Below are positions 34,264 through 46,202 of a stretch of DNA of 64,000 bases, piece after piece. A program made the position numbers and the translations under genes. Numbering within the stretch: the first letter of the stretch is position 1; each line of letters opens with the position of its first letter. This DNA is from Symbiodinium sp. CCMP2592 (Eukaryota > Sar > Dinophyceae > Suessiales > Symbiodiniaceae): the NCBI GenBank assembly GCA_905221615.1, contig CAJNDT010003846.1:320001-384000 (forward strand), in the 5' to 3' direction. Under the pieces are notes generated by a model. The model ran no database searches. It saw only the letters and a program-made list of their open reading frames with translations, and was not told where the DNA came from.

Positions 34264-35940
34264 GGCTTCGTGTCGGGTCAGGCTTGGGCGTTGAAGCCTT
34301 GTTTCTTTCTGAAGCCCCTCTGGTGGAGCTGCTTAAACCGAGACAAGCGCATGCAGCAAACCCTCCAATACACACCGGGTATCCCAAATCTCAAAAGCCT
34401 GGGCCTCACCTAAGAACTGGCCCCTATGGAACCCTGAAGAAGGCCTGCAAACGCCAATGAAACACCAAAAGAACGAGACCTTACATAAATCCATGAGCCT
34501 GGAGTAGTGGACCTTTAATTCACCCAAGCCTGGGCCGAGACCGTCAACAAAAAAACACGGATGGACCTTCTGAAGGTTTACGGCTAAGAACCATTGGGCA
34601 GAAGGAAGTTCGAAGTAGAGTTCTGTGTGGGATCTTGTAGGGTTTTAGGTGGGTTCAAGTCTTGATGAGGCGCCCGCATGGGACTTTTTTCCAATTCAGA
34701 CTTCATGTTGAAGCGTCTACGGCACGTACTGTACTCGTGACGTTGAGCAGGAACACTAAACCCTACACCCCAAACCCTAAACCCAAGAACCACCGCTTCG
34801 AAACACCCCCCACCACCCCCTCACTTTTTTTGTGAAGCAGCTGTGCGCGCGAAGGCCCTTTGAGCCATCAGAGGTCTGCTTCTGCCTCAGAGAAACTGAA
34901 CGACTTGCACCAATACCAAGACTTTATTTAAGTACGAGTTGGCTAGTATCCCGTTCAGCGGTCTCCTACTATTATTCCGGGTGTTCTGTATGGGTTCTCG
35001 ATTTTCGGACACTCTGACTTACTTGACTCCAGTATGCTGCCCAAGGTCGTCCTGTAATTACTTTTTCGAATCATGTCAGTGCTAGCATGAACGAGGCCGT
35101 GCTCCAGGCAAGAACACCATAAGATCGGCGGAAAAGTCGGCGACTTGCCCCCGGGGCGGCCATGCGCTGCGCGGAGAGTAGTCACAAATGCGCTTACCCT
35201 TACCCTCGTGCCTATTGAACCGCGTGTGCTAGATGAAGGGACTCCACCACAGCTGCTATTGTGTCGAAGGCATTCAACAAGGGCATCTTGACCTCAGGCT
35301 GTTTGGTAGCATGTGGAGATTCGATGCATCCATCGTCTTTGAAGTGGCTCAGTGCATATCGTCTGTCTCCTTCCATGCCCAATTTGCAGAAGAGCTCAAA
35401 CTGTCCTATCTTCTGGCCCAAGAATCGGGACTCCACAAGACTGAAAGCCCCTTCAGGCCCAAATTAAGCAATAAGGCTGTTGTTGCTGACTTGTTGAGGC
35501 TGCAATGTTGCAGCAGCCCGAGCCTAAGCCCTAAACTTCGACACTCTCCGCAATGGAAAACAATATGAATTGGCCCGCACGGGCTTCGACAGAGCAAGAG
35601 GCAGGTGATGCACACCGAGGACCCCTTCAAAAGTGATGGGGATGTTGGAAGCATATACCTTGCTATCGCGACTACAAATAAGTGCTCAAAGTTTCTGGCA
35701 TCTGCATGGTGCAGGGGGAGGGGCCTATATCTGAAGTCTCACAGCTCCTATGATTTCTAGTTGCTGTCTTCGGGCTCCTAAGCTTTCCTTGGTCGATGCC
35801 ACAGACCCGCGAAACCGGGACAGCAGAACCAGCTGCCCGATTCTTCCGGAAGCGGTGCAGGCGGCACCTGCAGAAGACAGCTTAACTACGAGTGTGATCA
35901 TTATTAAAAATATTACTATTATTTTTATTGTTATTATTAC
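34264..35940. other. Region without a recognisable gene
   Basis: A minus frame at 35212-35436 (contains HFKDDGCIESPHATKQ) is protein-like but unrecognised. The rest shows scattered CCCTAAACC motifs only. Confidence 0.4.
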
Positions 35941-35956
35941 TGTTGTTATTATTATC

Positions 35957-36192
35957 ATGAGTAGTAGTAGTAGTAGTCGTCGTCGTCGTCGTCGTCGTCG
36001 TAGTCGTGGTGGTGGTAGTAGTGGTAGTAGTAGCAGTAGCAGTAGCAGTAGCAGTAGCAGTAGCAGTAGCAGTAGCAGTAGCAGTAGCAGTAGCAGTAGC
36101 AGTAGCAGTAGCAGTAGCAGTAGTAGCAGTAGCAGTAGCAGTAGCAGTAGCAGTAGCAGTAGCAGTAGAGTAGAGTAGAGTAGAGTAGAGTA

Positions 36193-36272
<80 letters not shown>
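35957..36272. repeat. Compound AGT / CGT / AGTAGC / TAGAG array
   Basis: Blocks in order: AGT, CGT, mixed GGT, a long AGTAGC block (about 36018-36167), TAGAG pentamers (36168-36197), and AGT again. The long Ser/Thr/Ala frames here are artefacts. Confidence 0.93.
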
Positions 36273-36275
<3 letters not shown>

Positions 36276-37020
36276 TGATAGCAGCAAGACTTCCACAAGC
36301 CTTTACGGAGTAGGGTTCTGGAGCTGAGTAGGGTTTAGGCGTTCAACCGTTCAGCTTTCAATCTATGCCGTTGATAAGTTTACGGAGCTGGTCATGACGG
36401 GTAACAAGGAGGCAAACAGTATGCTGGGCGCGGCTTTCTGTGCTGCTGTCAAGTCTCGGGCTTGAGACAGGCGGATTCCTAAGTAATTAGCAACTTTGGC
36501 TCGCTCAAGCCCATGCCTTCCATGACCCGCAGCTGCTTCATCAAGCTGATTGCAGCTCCAGGCAAAGGCGGGAAGGAACCGCATAAGGAATCCTAAACTC
36601 TGCACCAAAAGGGCAAAGACTCTGAACACCAAGACCCGAAACTCTAAATGCTTAACCTACCGCTCCCAAACAACTTGTCATAAATAAAAGCCCTTATGTC
36701 GACCTGCCCTACCGAACCTTAAATGAGCTTCTGCCAACCCCAAAATCCCGAAAAAGTCGCTGGAACTCATCGGACTCCAAAATCCCTTCCATGCTAAGGC
36801 GGCCTATTGCAACTGCACCAATGTCGGGCCGGAAGATGATGGGAGGCCCAAAGGGGGGGTTTAAGATTCTTGGGGCAGGGATTCCTTAATATGAACCCCA
36901 ATATGGGAACCCTGATCCTACTAAACCCCCATAGGCTAAAACCCTTTTGGCCTCCTATGAGAAGATGTTCAGGGCTTAGTGTTCGGGGCTTAGGGCTCAG
37001 GGCTTGAAATCTTCTAAATC
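36273..37020. other. Region without a recognisable gene
   Basis: A minus frame (36363-36632) is open and contains AKVANYLGIRLSQARDL, but no family was recognised. Confidence 0.35.
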
Positions 37021-37115
37021 TTACCTTTGGTTAGTAGGGAATCGAATGGAAGAATGGTAATGATAGTAGGTATAATTGTATCCCATTCCTCCTTTCCCTA
37101 CTAACCAAAGGTAAG
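37021..37115. repeat. Short TIR element family D
   Basis: TTACCTTTGGTTAGTAGGGA at the left and CTAACCAAAGGTAA at the right, enclosing TATAATTGTA. A half copy follows at about 37188-37224. Confidence 0.85.
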
Positions 37116-37369
37116 TTATAGGATTATTAAGGCCCCTATATTACAGTACCCTTATAGATCCCTTATAGTAACCCTTCTAGAGCCCTTTAGAACCAAAGGT
37201 ATATTCCCTACTAACCAAGGTAAGCCAAAAGACTTCCTATAGACCCTAAACCCTACACCCCTTATAGAACCCCTATAGATCCCTTTAAAGGGACCCTTAA
37301 AGGAGCCCTTATAACTGCACCAGGAAACGGCGGAGGAGCCCTTTATAACCAAAGGTAAATCACGAGCTC

Positions 37370-37460
37370 GAAGCTGCCTCTTCACGACCACCAGGCACGG
37401 GCTTGGCCATCTCCGCCATGGCGCAGGGCAGCTCGGAGGAGGCCTCCCGGGATTTTTGTT
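37370..37460 (-). CDS. Possible exon, unknown product
   Basis: A GC-rich island on the minus strand reading EASSELPCAMAEMAKPVPGG then REEAAS. It could be a C-terminal exon of the CRAL-TRIO gene, but nothing links them except strand. Confidence 0.25.
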
Positions 37461-38035
37461 TTTGAAGGCTCTTTTCCACCTGTCTAGCAGTCGGCCTCCC
37501 GGGATTTAGGGTTTAGGGTTGATTTGTGTCTCAGCCTTGATGCTCGCGAAGGCATAGGCTTCCCTGGATAGGAATCACTTGAATGAGGCGCGTGATTTGA
37601 AACATTAAATCCGTAGGGCAGTTTGTCTTAAATCCCTCATTCGCGACGCCGGGTGCACGGCTGGGAGTTAGGGTTTGGAGCTAAGGGTTTACGATTATCT
37701 GTTATTATGGGTGGTTTACGGCTTAGGTTAATGTGGCACTTCCAGCTTTCAGGGCTTGAGAGGGTCCCCAACTCGAACCCCATTATCGAACCGTTAGGAT
37801 CCCTTCAAGGCCCTTTTTGAGCCTAAACAGGGCTAAAATCCGATTCGGTGCCTTCCCTGCAGTAAAGGAGGGCCCAATCAGGGCCTACTTCCTAGACGGA
37901 TCCTCAAGCCCCCTTGACTGAAAAAGCTGAACCCTGCCTCACTCCTAGGTTGGCCCTTTAAAGCCTCTGAAAATATTCGTAAATAGGGTCCTATTAAGCA
38001 CAATGAGGGAAAATATTAAAAGAATCCCAAAGCCC

Positions 38036-38127
38036 TACCTAACCCTAAACCCCCTAAACCCTAAACCCAAAACCCTGAACCCCTAAACCCTAAACCCTGA
38101 ACCCCTAAACCCTAAACCCTGAAAGCT
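38036..38127. repeat. Interstitial CCCTAAA tract
   Basis: About twelve CCCTAAA/CCCCTAAA/CCCTGAA units. Confidence 0.9.
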
Positions 38128-38238
38128 CCAGACTTCTGGGCCTCTTTGCCCTTGGAAGCACGGCAGAGGAAGGCTGCCACGAGGAAAATCCTCGGTAAAT
38201 GCAAAAGCCATCGGTCCCGAAAAAAAACCTACCCAGAG

Positions 38239-38420
38239 CCTCCAAATATCCCTTAATTAAGGAATATGCCTTAAGTCATATTAGGGATTCTACGATGATC
38301 TCAGATATATTCCTTAATTACGGGATACACCTTGAATCATATACCTTAAATCATATCGGGGATTCATTCTACTATACTTTCAGGTATATTCCTCAATTAA
38401 GGGATCTTGGAGTCTCTGGG
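38239..38420. repeat. Short TIR element family E, compound copy
   Basis: Two partly duplicated cores (TTAAATCATAT and TATATTCC motifs) between CCCTTAATTAAGGAATATGC and a right end GGAGTCTCTGGG. Confidence 0.7.
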
Positions 38421-38508
38421 TACGTCTCAAGTCAACCTCGGAGTTCTCAACCTCGCGATCCTTAGCTCCACAGCCTCCCGCTGAAAGCCCCACACATCTA
38501 GAAGCCCT

Positions 38509-38639
38509 ACTTAGAGGCCCAGGGGACTTAGTAAGTCTGTTATAAGTAGAAGTAGAGTTATAATTGGGGCACTTCCATTTAGGGTACTTAGAACTCTACT
38601 TATAACCTACTTTCTAATAAGTCCCTGGGCCTCTAAGTA
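38509..38639. repeat. Palindromic element family G
   Basis: CTTAGAGGCCCAGGGGACTTAG is closely mirrored by TAAGTCCCTGGGCCTCTAAG; the inner part is also palindromic (CTACTTATAACCTAC). A relative lies at 53939-54048. Confidence 0.88.
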
Positions 38640-38734
38640 AGCCCCGAGAATCCTAAAAGGCGCTGGAACCATTCTTGAAAAGGCCTCAAACACACGTAGA
38701 ATCAGCTTAATGTAGCGACCTTGACAATTCGGAT

Positions 38735-38840
38735 AGGGTTTGGGGCCCAGCCCAGAACGACGCCGGGGCGCAAAGCCACAACCGGGCCCGTCGAGGCCAA
38801 GGAAAGGGCACAGAGCGCCACGGGCAGCACTTCGAAGAGT
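38735..38840 (-). CDS. Possible exon with hydrophobic segment
   Basis: A GC-rich island whose minus strand reads LFEVLPVALCALSLASTGPV then VALRPGVVLG, or the alternative SAARGALCPFLGLDGPG. It sits directly beside a family C element. Frame and gene membership are unresolved. Confidence 0.25.
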
Positions 38841-38854
38841 CCTCCAAGGGGTTA

Positions 38855-39057
38855 CTTGAGGGGTATTATATTATTACCTATACTATTTTTTTCGGGTGGC
38901 TCCTTATTCTAATTATAGTAGAATGGGCCCCAAAACCCTATTCTAATTATTAAAACGGGCTGGGTGTGTGTAGGGTTTAGGGCCTTACTAATTAGAATAG
39001 GTTCTGATAACTAGAACAAGGACCCCCAAAATGGTATTGGTAATTATTTTGGCTCCC
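38855..39057. repeat. Two family C elements in opposite orientation
   Basis: 38855-38955 is the reverse complement of the family C consensus (ends CTAATTATTAAAAC). 38979-39057 is in the forward direction (GGCCTTACTAATTAGAATAG). They are separated by a short TAGGGTTTAGGG motif. Confidence 0.7.
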
Positions 39058-39249
39058 ACAGTAGGGTTTGGGGCTTCAAGGCAAAGGGGTGAGGACATTT
39101 AGGACAGACAGAGAGCGTTGTACTGGTACGTCGAGGGAGTAGTTACGACAAGACTTCGTCTATAGCTCCTCCTAGACTCCTAGACCCTAGAGCCCTAAAA
39201 CCCCAAACCGCTAAAGCCCTAAACCTTAAACCCCAAAACCCTGAACCCG

Positions 39250-39318
39250 ACGCGCCTTGCCGTTGCCTTGGCGCCTGCGCCGCCCCCATGGGAGCCTTGG
39301 GAGTCTCCGCCGCGGAGC
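39250..39318 (-). CDS. Candidate C-terminal exon of the CRAL-TRIO gene
   Basis: After a possible acceptor CTTCCCAG the minus strand reads KGRVLRGGDSQGSHGGGAGA then KATA, ending at a possible GC donor (GCAAG/GCGCGT). It is Gly-rich and would join in phase 0 to the exon at 41378-41461. There is no family support, so it stays tentative. Confidence 0.3.
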
Positions 39319-39979
39319 ACTCGGCCCTTCTGGGAAGGTCGGAAGCCTCCCGCGCCAGAATCGCTTAGGGTCACAGGCGCAATGTCACAATGGGGTACCG
39401 TTTTATAGGGGCTTTCCAGAGACTCCAAGATCCCAGAATACAGGAATGTACCTTAAAGCATATTCGATGGGCTGCTCTAAGGGGGAACAGGCACAATGGG
39501 GTACCATCTTATCGGGGCTTTTGGGGTCTTTAGATGCTAGGGTTTAGGGTTTCGGGCCGCTTCGGGCTTTTAGCGTAGTGCTTTGTACTTTTCTGGGTTC
39601 TAGGGTTTTTTTCGCGGGTTTGAGTTGGATATGCTTAAGAAATCCGTACCATGGAACCCTGCCAGAACCGACGTTGATTACTGGCTTCCGGAATTTCTGG
39701 GCAAAGGCTTAGGGTTTATCGGCACAGGCTTGCAGGGGCACTTTCACCGGTATGGTTATTACAGTGCTGGGGCGAGATGGCGTTGTTACAAGAATGGAAT
39801 GGATCCCTATAGCAGTCCCTATATAATCCCCAACAATACTTCTAAGTACCCATTTCCCCATTCCCTACTAAGCACCAGGGAGTATTCTCTATAGCCTCGT
39901 AAACTTTTACCACTCCCTAAAGCCACGAACCCAAAAGGCGCTTGCGGTGTTGGCTTCAGCTGAGGGACAGGGATTCGCG

Positions 39980-40080
39980 TTTTCGTGTTTAGGCGGTTTA
40001 GGGTTTAGGGGTTTAGGGTTTAGGGTTTAGGGGTTTAGGGGTTTAGGGTTTGGGGGTTTCGGGTTTACGGGCTCAGGGTC
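39980..40080. repeat. Interstitial TTTAGGG tract
   Basis: About twelve TTTAGGG/TTTAGGGG units, on the opposite strand sense to the tract at 34130. Confidence 0.92.
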
Positions 40081-40420
40081 ATATGCCTTACATAATAATA
40101 ACTGGGTGGTGCAGCACGACATAGTACAGGATCCGCCTCGTAGCAAGGACCCACAAGAAAGGACCCCCGAATTTAAGAAACTCCTGTTTCAACCGAAGCC
40201 ATTCGCAAAAAAGAACCCGCACCAAAACGACAAGCAAATCTGATTGCTTCCTCTTAAAAAACCTGAACCTCATTAAAAATTAAGGGGCAACCCCGGAACT
40301 CTCAGGGCGGTGCCTCCAAACGAGCTGTGAGTGTCAGTGGGAACTCCGGGGACACCACAAAGTCCGGGCACGCGCGCCTCAGCCGCCGAAGGGTTCCCAA
40401 AGAGACTTCGGGGTGTTATA

Positions 40421-40522
40421 TAGGGGTCTAAATAATTAGAATAGTGTTCTGGGCCCTCCTCTACTATAAATATTATAAGGAACACCCCAATTTAAAATAG
40501 TCGAGGTAACTATGTATTCCCC
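40421..40522. repeat. Short TIR element family C
   Basis: Diverged copy with AGGGGTCTAAATAATTAGAA and GTTCTGGGCCC at the left. Confidence 0.55.
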
Positions 40523-40719
40523 TGTACTAGGTTTCAGCAGTTTGGGTTTCGGATGCCCCGAAACCCTACACCCTACAATAGGCTTGGGACGCTTTCAAGC
40601 AATCCCAAACCCTGCCCCTGAAAGAACCTAGTGAGGCCCTCTACATGCAGCAGACTTGAACCCGAAACCCGACGCCTCACCATTATACTTCTTCGTACCA
40701 GAACCATCGTCATGCCTCA

Positions 40720-40798
40720 TGAGGGTTTAGGGTTTAGGGTTGAGGGTATAGGGTTTAGGGTTTGTTTAGGGGCTTTGCAACCCTGAACCCTATAAACC
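40720..40798. repeat. Interstitial TTTAGGG tract
   Basis: Interrupted TTTAGGG units. Confidence 0.85.
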
Positions 40799-41377
40799 CT
40801 AAGCCAACGAACCTGTCCTGTGCTCTCCTCCAAGTGGCGGGTCGTGCTCGCCTGAAGATGGGCGCCGCCAGTATCTCTTACGTCCGTCCTCCCATGATTT
40901 TCGGTGTCGGGTTTTTTTTTCAGTGCAATGCACCTTTGACTCCGTGCACAGGGAGTTAGGGTATGGGGCTCAGGGTGATCAGGGGGCTTCCATGCGGTTT
41001 TAGAGTTTGTCCAACATCAACCTTTCCACGGCACAAGCCCCAATCCTCACAGAACCAGGAAAACCCTGACCCGAACAGTCCTGAACCCCAAACATCAAAA
41101 GCCAAACCTAAGATTCCTAAAAGACGCCCCCAAACCCCGACCTTAAAGCCTTGGAGAAACCATGCAAAATTCGCCCTGTAACTTATCTAGCAACCCGTCT
41201 TAAGCCCTCTGAAAAAGCTGGTTTTGAAAAACAAAACGTCAAACACATCCCCCAAAAAAATAGAAACCTAATAAATTCGGTCCGAGCTCCACACAAGATA
41301 AACCCGAAACCCCACTCAAAACTCATCATTAGGCTCATCATCATCATCTTCTTCATGACCATCATCATCATCGGGTC

Positions 41378-41461
41378 CTGCGTGCATTCCAGGCGGTTCT
41401 CCTCGATCTCCGTGAGGAGCCAGGTGCTGAGACCCTCGGAACTCCAGGTTTTCAGGTCGCC
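41378..41461 (-). CDS. CRAL-TRIO gene, exon after the lipid-binding domain
   Basis: 84 nt, exactly 28 codons in phase 0, between acceptor CTGCCAG and a GA-type donor (CGCAG/GACCC). It reads GDLKTWSSEGLSTWLLTEIE followed by ENRLECTQ. This resembles the helical region that follows the CRAL-TRIO fold, where WLxxEMxENR patterns occur. Its phase agrees with the exon at 42380-42416. Confidence 0.55.
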
Positions 41462-41479
41462 CTGGCAGAGGAGGAGCTC

Positions 41480-41612
41480 TCTTAGGGTTTAGGGTTTAAG
41501 GTTTAGGGTTTAGGGGTTAGGGTTTAGGGTTTAGGGTTTAGGGATTTAGGGTTTAGGGTTTAGGGTTTAGGGGTTTAGGGGTTTAGGGTTTAGGGGTTTA
41601 AGGTTTAGGGAA
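41480..41612. repeat. Interstitial TTTAGGG tract
   Basis: About eighteen units, directly upstream of the acceptor of the exon at 41378-41461 on the minus strand, so it forms the 3' part of that intron (as CCCTAAA). Confidence 0.93.
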
Positions 41613-42167
41613 AACCGAAAAAGGCTTGCGATGCGATGAAGTGTACCGCAAAGGAGAGCTCTCTGGGCAACCGAAAACGCTTCTGCCATAAAAAGGGGGC
41701 TATGAAGGGGTACTTTAAAGGGTTACTACAAGGTTTTGCTGTAAGGGGTGTAGGTGTCTAGGGTTGAAGCTTTAAGGTTTCGGGTTAAGGGTTTCGGGTT
41801 CGGGATTTGGGATTGAAGGCTTACATTCGATTCTATTGTTGAGGTTTTACTGCCGCAAGGTTTAGAAGGGATTGAGGCTTTTGCACGGCTTCCGGGTGCA
41901 AGGGCAGTTAGACGGGACAAGTCAGAGTTTAGAGCTGTTGCCAGCATAAGGCTTGCAAAGCTGACATATCGTTGGACTGCAGTTTCAGTTCCTGATTCGA
42001 AGACGATGTACCATGGCTTTGGGAGTGTGTTCGTGAGACGTTCAGGCTCTTCGTGTCTTAGAGTCTCTACGCAGGTTAAGAGTTTATGGTGATTTCTGGT
42101 TCCGAGCTCTCAACATTTTGGCCATTAGGGCTTCCCAGGTTAGGACAAGGCCCAAACCGACCTACTG

Positions 42168-42266
42168 TAGGGGCCTTAATAATTAGAATAAGGTTTTGGG
42201 GCCCATTATACTACGCTTATAAAAAGGAACCCCCACAAAATAGTATAGGTAATTACTAAGGCCCCA
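42168..42266. repeat. Short TIR element family C
   Basis: AGGGGCCTTAATAATTAGAA at the left and ACTAAGGCCCC at the right, about 98 bp. Confidence 0.8.
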
Positions 42267-42379
42267 ATACTATTGTATCCTTATTGCAGCCCTTATATAA
42301 AACCCTTTTTAAGGATCCCTTTAAAGGGAACCCTATTCTAAGGCCTCTATATTAAGAGCCCGCTCCCCCGGGTCCGCGC

Positions 42380-42416
42380 CTGAAAGGAGCCGTCATCCGT
42401 CCGAACGAACTGAACC
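42380..42416 (-). CDS. CRAL-TRIO gene, 37-nt exon
   Basis: Acceptor TGCTCAG, then one base completing a codon, then VQFVRTDDGSFQ and a GC donor (TTCAG/GCGCGG). KVxFVR is the usual strand near the end of the CRAL-TRIO lipid-binding domain. It joins in phase 0 to the exon at 41378-41461. The preceding exon, which should carry the helix after DAPSVF, was not found with certainty; a candidate (AVKSLFEG) lies at about 43620-43650. Confidence 0.5.
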
Positions 42417-42441
42417 CTGAGCAGCGCCACTCGCTTTCGTC

Positions 42442-42535
42442 GGTTTAGGGTTCAGGGTTTAGGGGTTTTGGGGGGTTGGGTTTACGGTTTAGGGTTTAGG
42501 TTTAGGGGTTAGGGTTTAGGTTTAGGGCTTGGGGT
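42442..42535. repeat. Interstitial TTTAGGG tract
   Basis: About ten units with TTTAGG and TTTACGG variants. Confidence 0.88.
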
Positions 42536-42600
42536 TGCTTTCGTGTTGAGGCTCTCGGAGCTTTTGGGGGGCAGCCCTCCCCATCTCAGGGAGCTCTGCT

Positions 42601-42695
42601 ATAGGGGCATTAATAATTAGAATAGGACTTTGGGGCCCATTATACTGTGATAGTAAGGAGCCCTCAAAATAGTGTAGGTAATGATGCAGGCCACT
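42601..42695. repeat. Short TIR element family C
   Basis: ATAGGGGCATTAATAATTAG at the left and ATGATGCAGGCC at the right. Confidence 0.72.
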
Positions 42696-43888
42696 ATAAT
42701 ACGTCCGAACAAATCTTGGAGGTCACACAGCCGCCTGCTCGCCCTGACTGCAATTTAACACCATGTCATGATGTCAACACGCGGCTCTGAAATAGTCCGA
42801 TATATCTGAGAAAGAGGCTTGCTCGCAGTGACCTCGTTCAAGATCCGCCGTACCGCCGACCAAGTCCTCGCTTTCACAGATGGCTTGAAAAATTGAATCT
42901 GCTTACTACTGTGTTCCGATTGTGACTTTGAAAATCACCTTGCCTTCGGCTGCTACTGTTAGTAATGACACCGTATTTTGAGTGTGCTAGGATCGTACCA
43001 GTAAAGCTTTTTTGTGATGGTTTACGCAGAGCAAAGTGGCAGAGCAGACCTTGACCCCTAAAATCGCTGAGCTCGAGACTCGCCGAGGTCACCCCAATGG
43101 CCCTTGAATGGAGCCCTTATGGTCCTTTATAGTGGGTATTTAGGGTATATTAGAGGGTAGTTGGGGGGTCTAGGACAGAGGGCGAGAGCCAGAACGAGAG
43201 CGAGAGCAAGAATAGAAAAAGAGGTCGAAGGTTCAATGGTACACCCCACACAGGCATAGGTGGCCTAGAATTAGCCTGAGCCCCAAAAAATTCAAACTTA
43301 AGTATAGAGGCTCCTATACAACCCTGCCAAGGCCTATTAAATAACCCGCGAAACAATGTAAACACCCTAGCAGAACCTTGTAAAGACCACATACACATCT
43401 CATGCAAAAAATCAAAGACCTTGCCAAAATAAGAACTATGGGGGTACTGCCCCCCCATCCTGTCACAGTCTATAGTAGAGGTCGCAATAAGGGCTGTCTA
43501 CATATATTTATATATACATACATAAGTATACTACAACCATCATCCAACTGTTACAGAATGTGGGCAGCACCCAAGGTTTAGGGTTTGCGGCTTAGGAAGC
43601 GGCTGCATGCTTCGAAAAAGGGGTTTTGCATAAGGCTCCCTCGAAGAGGCTCTTCACCGCTGCTCGATGAGTTCTGTAAGGTTTTCCAGGCCTAGGGCCT
43701 TGTTAACTAGGATGGGGTATTCGGGGCATAATGTCATAAATACTATCAGAACATCATATAATCAAGTCTCTAAGGAGAGCCCCATTGCTAATGTTTAAGA
43801 CACCTGTTTTAAATGGGAAGCTTCTCAACCCCCCGCAGAACCCTAAATGCTGTAGGCTTCAGAACCCGAAACCCGAGATGCAGCAGTC

Positions 43889-43934
43889 CCGCTGAAGACG
43901 CTTGGGGCGTCCACGAGCAAACAGCGCCCCAAGC
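43889..43934 (-). CDS. CRAL-TRIO gene, exon with the VDAPSVF strand
   Basis: After acceptor CTCTCCAG the exon reads GC then LGRCLLVDAPSVFSG. Together with the C left over from the preceding exon this spells PER-LGRCLLVDAPSVFSG, the conserved YPERL...vDAPxxF block of CRAL-TRIO domains. The 3' border is uncertain: a GA donor at 43889 or a GT donor about 20 nt further on. Confidence 0.68.
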
Positions 43935-44476
43935 CTGGAGAGCGAAGGGAATTTTGGGGATGACGTCCCTTAAGCCCTGAACCATAAACCCTCAAGGTTT
44001 TAGGGCTTAGGGAAACGAGCATCGCCTGAACAGTAGAATAAAAACCTAACATCCTCAACCCGAAACCGCTATCGCTGAAAACGGTGTCAGCAGCGTTCGG
44101 GGATTGGCCTCTTGTTTGATGCCGTCAAGGGCTCCGACCCCAAAATCCCTGTAGCCAGGACTAAACCCTCAAGACACCAAGCCGCAAGCCAGAAATCCCA
44201 AAGCCTAGACCTAAGCCCTCAAAGCCCTAAATCTCTGAACGCGTTTACAAACAATCTACGCTTCGAAAACGCTTGACAATACAAACGCTTAGATGCCTCA
44301 TACACCCCCTTGATTGACACTCCAAAACACCTTCAAAGTATCTTCTACAACTTCAAAACTCCTTATCACGGAAAGGCAAAAGCCTTTCACAACCTTCAAC
44401 TCATGAAACCCCACGTGATAACCCTAAAGCCCAAACCGCACATGCTAAAAACTAAACCGATCCCAGACCAAGTCAC

Positions 44477-44541
44477 GCTCCGGGTAGTGGGCCAAAAGCC
44501 TGGCCGCGAAGATCGCAGCGCGCGGGTCCGTGTCGACGAAC
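44477..44541 (-). CDS. CRAL-TRIO gene, exon with the AARLLAHYPE block
   Basis: 65 nt between acceptor TTTTTCAG and a GT donor (GGAGC/GTGACT). It reads FVDTDPRAAIFAARLLAHYP then E, with split codons at both ends that fit the neighbouring exons. The sequence DxDPRxA...LLxxYPER is diagnostic of Sec14/CRAL-TRIO domains. Confidence 0.75.
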
Positions 44542-44562
44542 CTGAAAAAGATGGAAAAAGGG

Positions 44563-44632
44563 TTCGGGTTTAGGGTAAAGGGTTTAGGGGTATAGGGTTT
44601 AGGGTATAGGGTTTAGGATTCGGGGTTTAGGA
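44563..44632. repeat. Interstitial TTTAGGG tract
   Basis: TTTAGGG and GTATAGGG variants, just upstream (minus sense) of the exon at 44477-44541. Confidence 0.85.
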
Positions 44633-44815
44633 AGAATGGCCACGAGTATGACGATGAGGGTTGCTACAGGGGCTACTATAGAGATTGCTATAAAGGTTGC
44701 TATAAAGGCTGACATCGGGAGGTACTGTAAGCGGACAGGGGGGGGGGGGGCAGTCTCTCAAGGGCTTCTAGAGGCTGTTGGTAGCATTCAAAAAGTCTTT
44801 CAAGGCTTTAGGAGT

Positions 44816-46105
44816 TAGGGCAAGCTTAAGAAGAAGTCGTAATGGCTACAATCAACATGGTAAGGAGGGTACATATAGCAACCAGCGAGATGTACTAAAA
44901 ATAGTGACGGCAATAGGTACAAGCAAAGGTAGAGATTAGACATCACGGCAACCACTTCAAGCTACTAGTAAGTTTAGCAGCTCATGACTTTCAGAATTTT
45001 AAGGTTTAAGAATGACGTGGTATGATTCGGATGCTGATTTTTGGACCGATATGTAAGATTCGATGTGCCATCTTCTTTACAGTGTCATGCAAGCGAAAGA
45101 GGGAGCGATGAGATGGACGAATTCATGGCTCGTATGAGATGAAAGACCAGCACGGAAACAGTGGCAATCTCCAAATTCCACGAAACAAGCGACAAACAGA
45201 TACGATGGCATTGAACTTCCGAACTTTAGATGGAATATAAACACAATGCCAGAAGCTGTCGTCGTTCCTACACCACCATCTTCATCGGTTCATCGCCGGC
45301 ACCACCAGGATTTACAAACATCTCCCCAGCACCTTCGTAAACATCGTCTGCACGGCCGGCATCGCTTCTTCTTCGCCATTGTCGCAGGGATCAGGACCGA
45401 GGTTTAGCACGGGCATGAAGTCGTCATGGTCTGTTGAGTGCTTAAGGCTTGCAATGATGCAGCGTATCAAAAAACACACAAAGTGAAACTTGCCGGTGTG
45501 TGGTTGAGGAAATCTTAGGGCGAGGTGATGTTGCCGCAATGCAGCCCAAACAAGCAAAGCATCCCACAAAAAGCTAGAAAGAGCACACGACAACCGGCAG
45601 TAAGCCTCAGCCCAAGCACCTCAAGTGTGAACCCTTCAACCACCAACCCTAGCAGCTTCAAGCCCACATCGAGATGCCAGGAGTAGCCGTGGAAGTCGCA
45701 GATCAGGACCCAGGACTCCGCAAGGCCTCTGCTACAGTGTTATTATGCAAGGCGCCAGGATGCAAAACCTGTGGTCAATTCTTTGGGGCTTAGGTTGCAG
45801 GTTCAAGGGTTTGGGGTGAAGGGCCGTGGAATTCAAAGTTCAAGGCTTCCCGTAGGATTCAGCATTTGGCACCGAGGATTGGGGTTGAGATTCGAGATTT
45901 AGGGTAAGGGTTTTGGGTATCTCCATAGTATCTAGTATAACGTCGCAGACTAGAATACAGTACAATATAGTCCTAGAAAATTCCATGGTATGTATAGTCT
46001 TAGTACAATCTAGTATAACATAGTATCCAGTACAATATCGTACTATGACATAATATAGTATCTATAGTATTACTATAATCTAGTATAACATCGTACAAAA
46101 AAAAC
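44816..46105. other. CRAL-TRIO gene intron
   Basis: Contains a TACAATATAGT-rich stretch (45930-46100) made of TAGTATAACAT/TACAATATAG units. A minus frame at 45312-45410 (ends VQTMFTKVLGRCL, stop) is protein-like but unassigned. Confidence 0.45.
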
Positions 46106-46180
46106 CTCAACGTCGAGGCGCCGCCTTCGGCTCCCCGCGCGGCCCTGGAGGCCAGGACCTTGCTCGCATCCTCCAGGGTC
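46106..46180 (-). CDS. CRAL-TRIO gene, exon with TLEDASKVL
   Basis: 75 nt between acceptor GTTTCAG and a GT donor (TTGAG/GTTTTT). It reads TLEDASKVLASRAARGAEGG then ASTL, with one base completing the 5' codon and two left at the 3' end, both matching the flanking exons. LEDAxxxL is the helix that precedes the GF...D.DPR strand in CRAL-TRIO proteins. Confidence 0.72.
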
Positions 46181-46202
46181 CTGAAACGACGTATGCCGTT
46201 CG

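Noticed and set aside
43600..43660. Missing CRAL-TRIO exon (AVKSLFEG)
   Set aside because: The residues are plausible, but the splice phase does not clearly fit the exon at 43889-43934, so it is not annotated as an exon.
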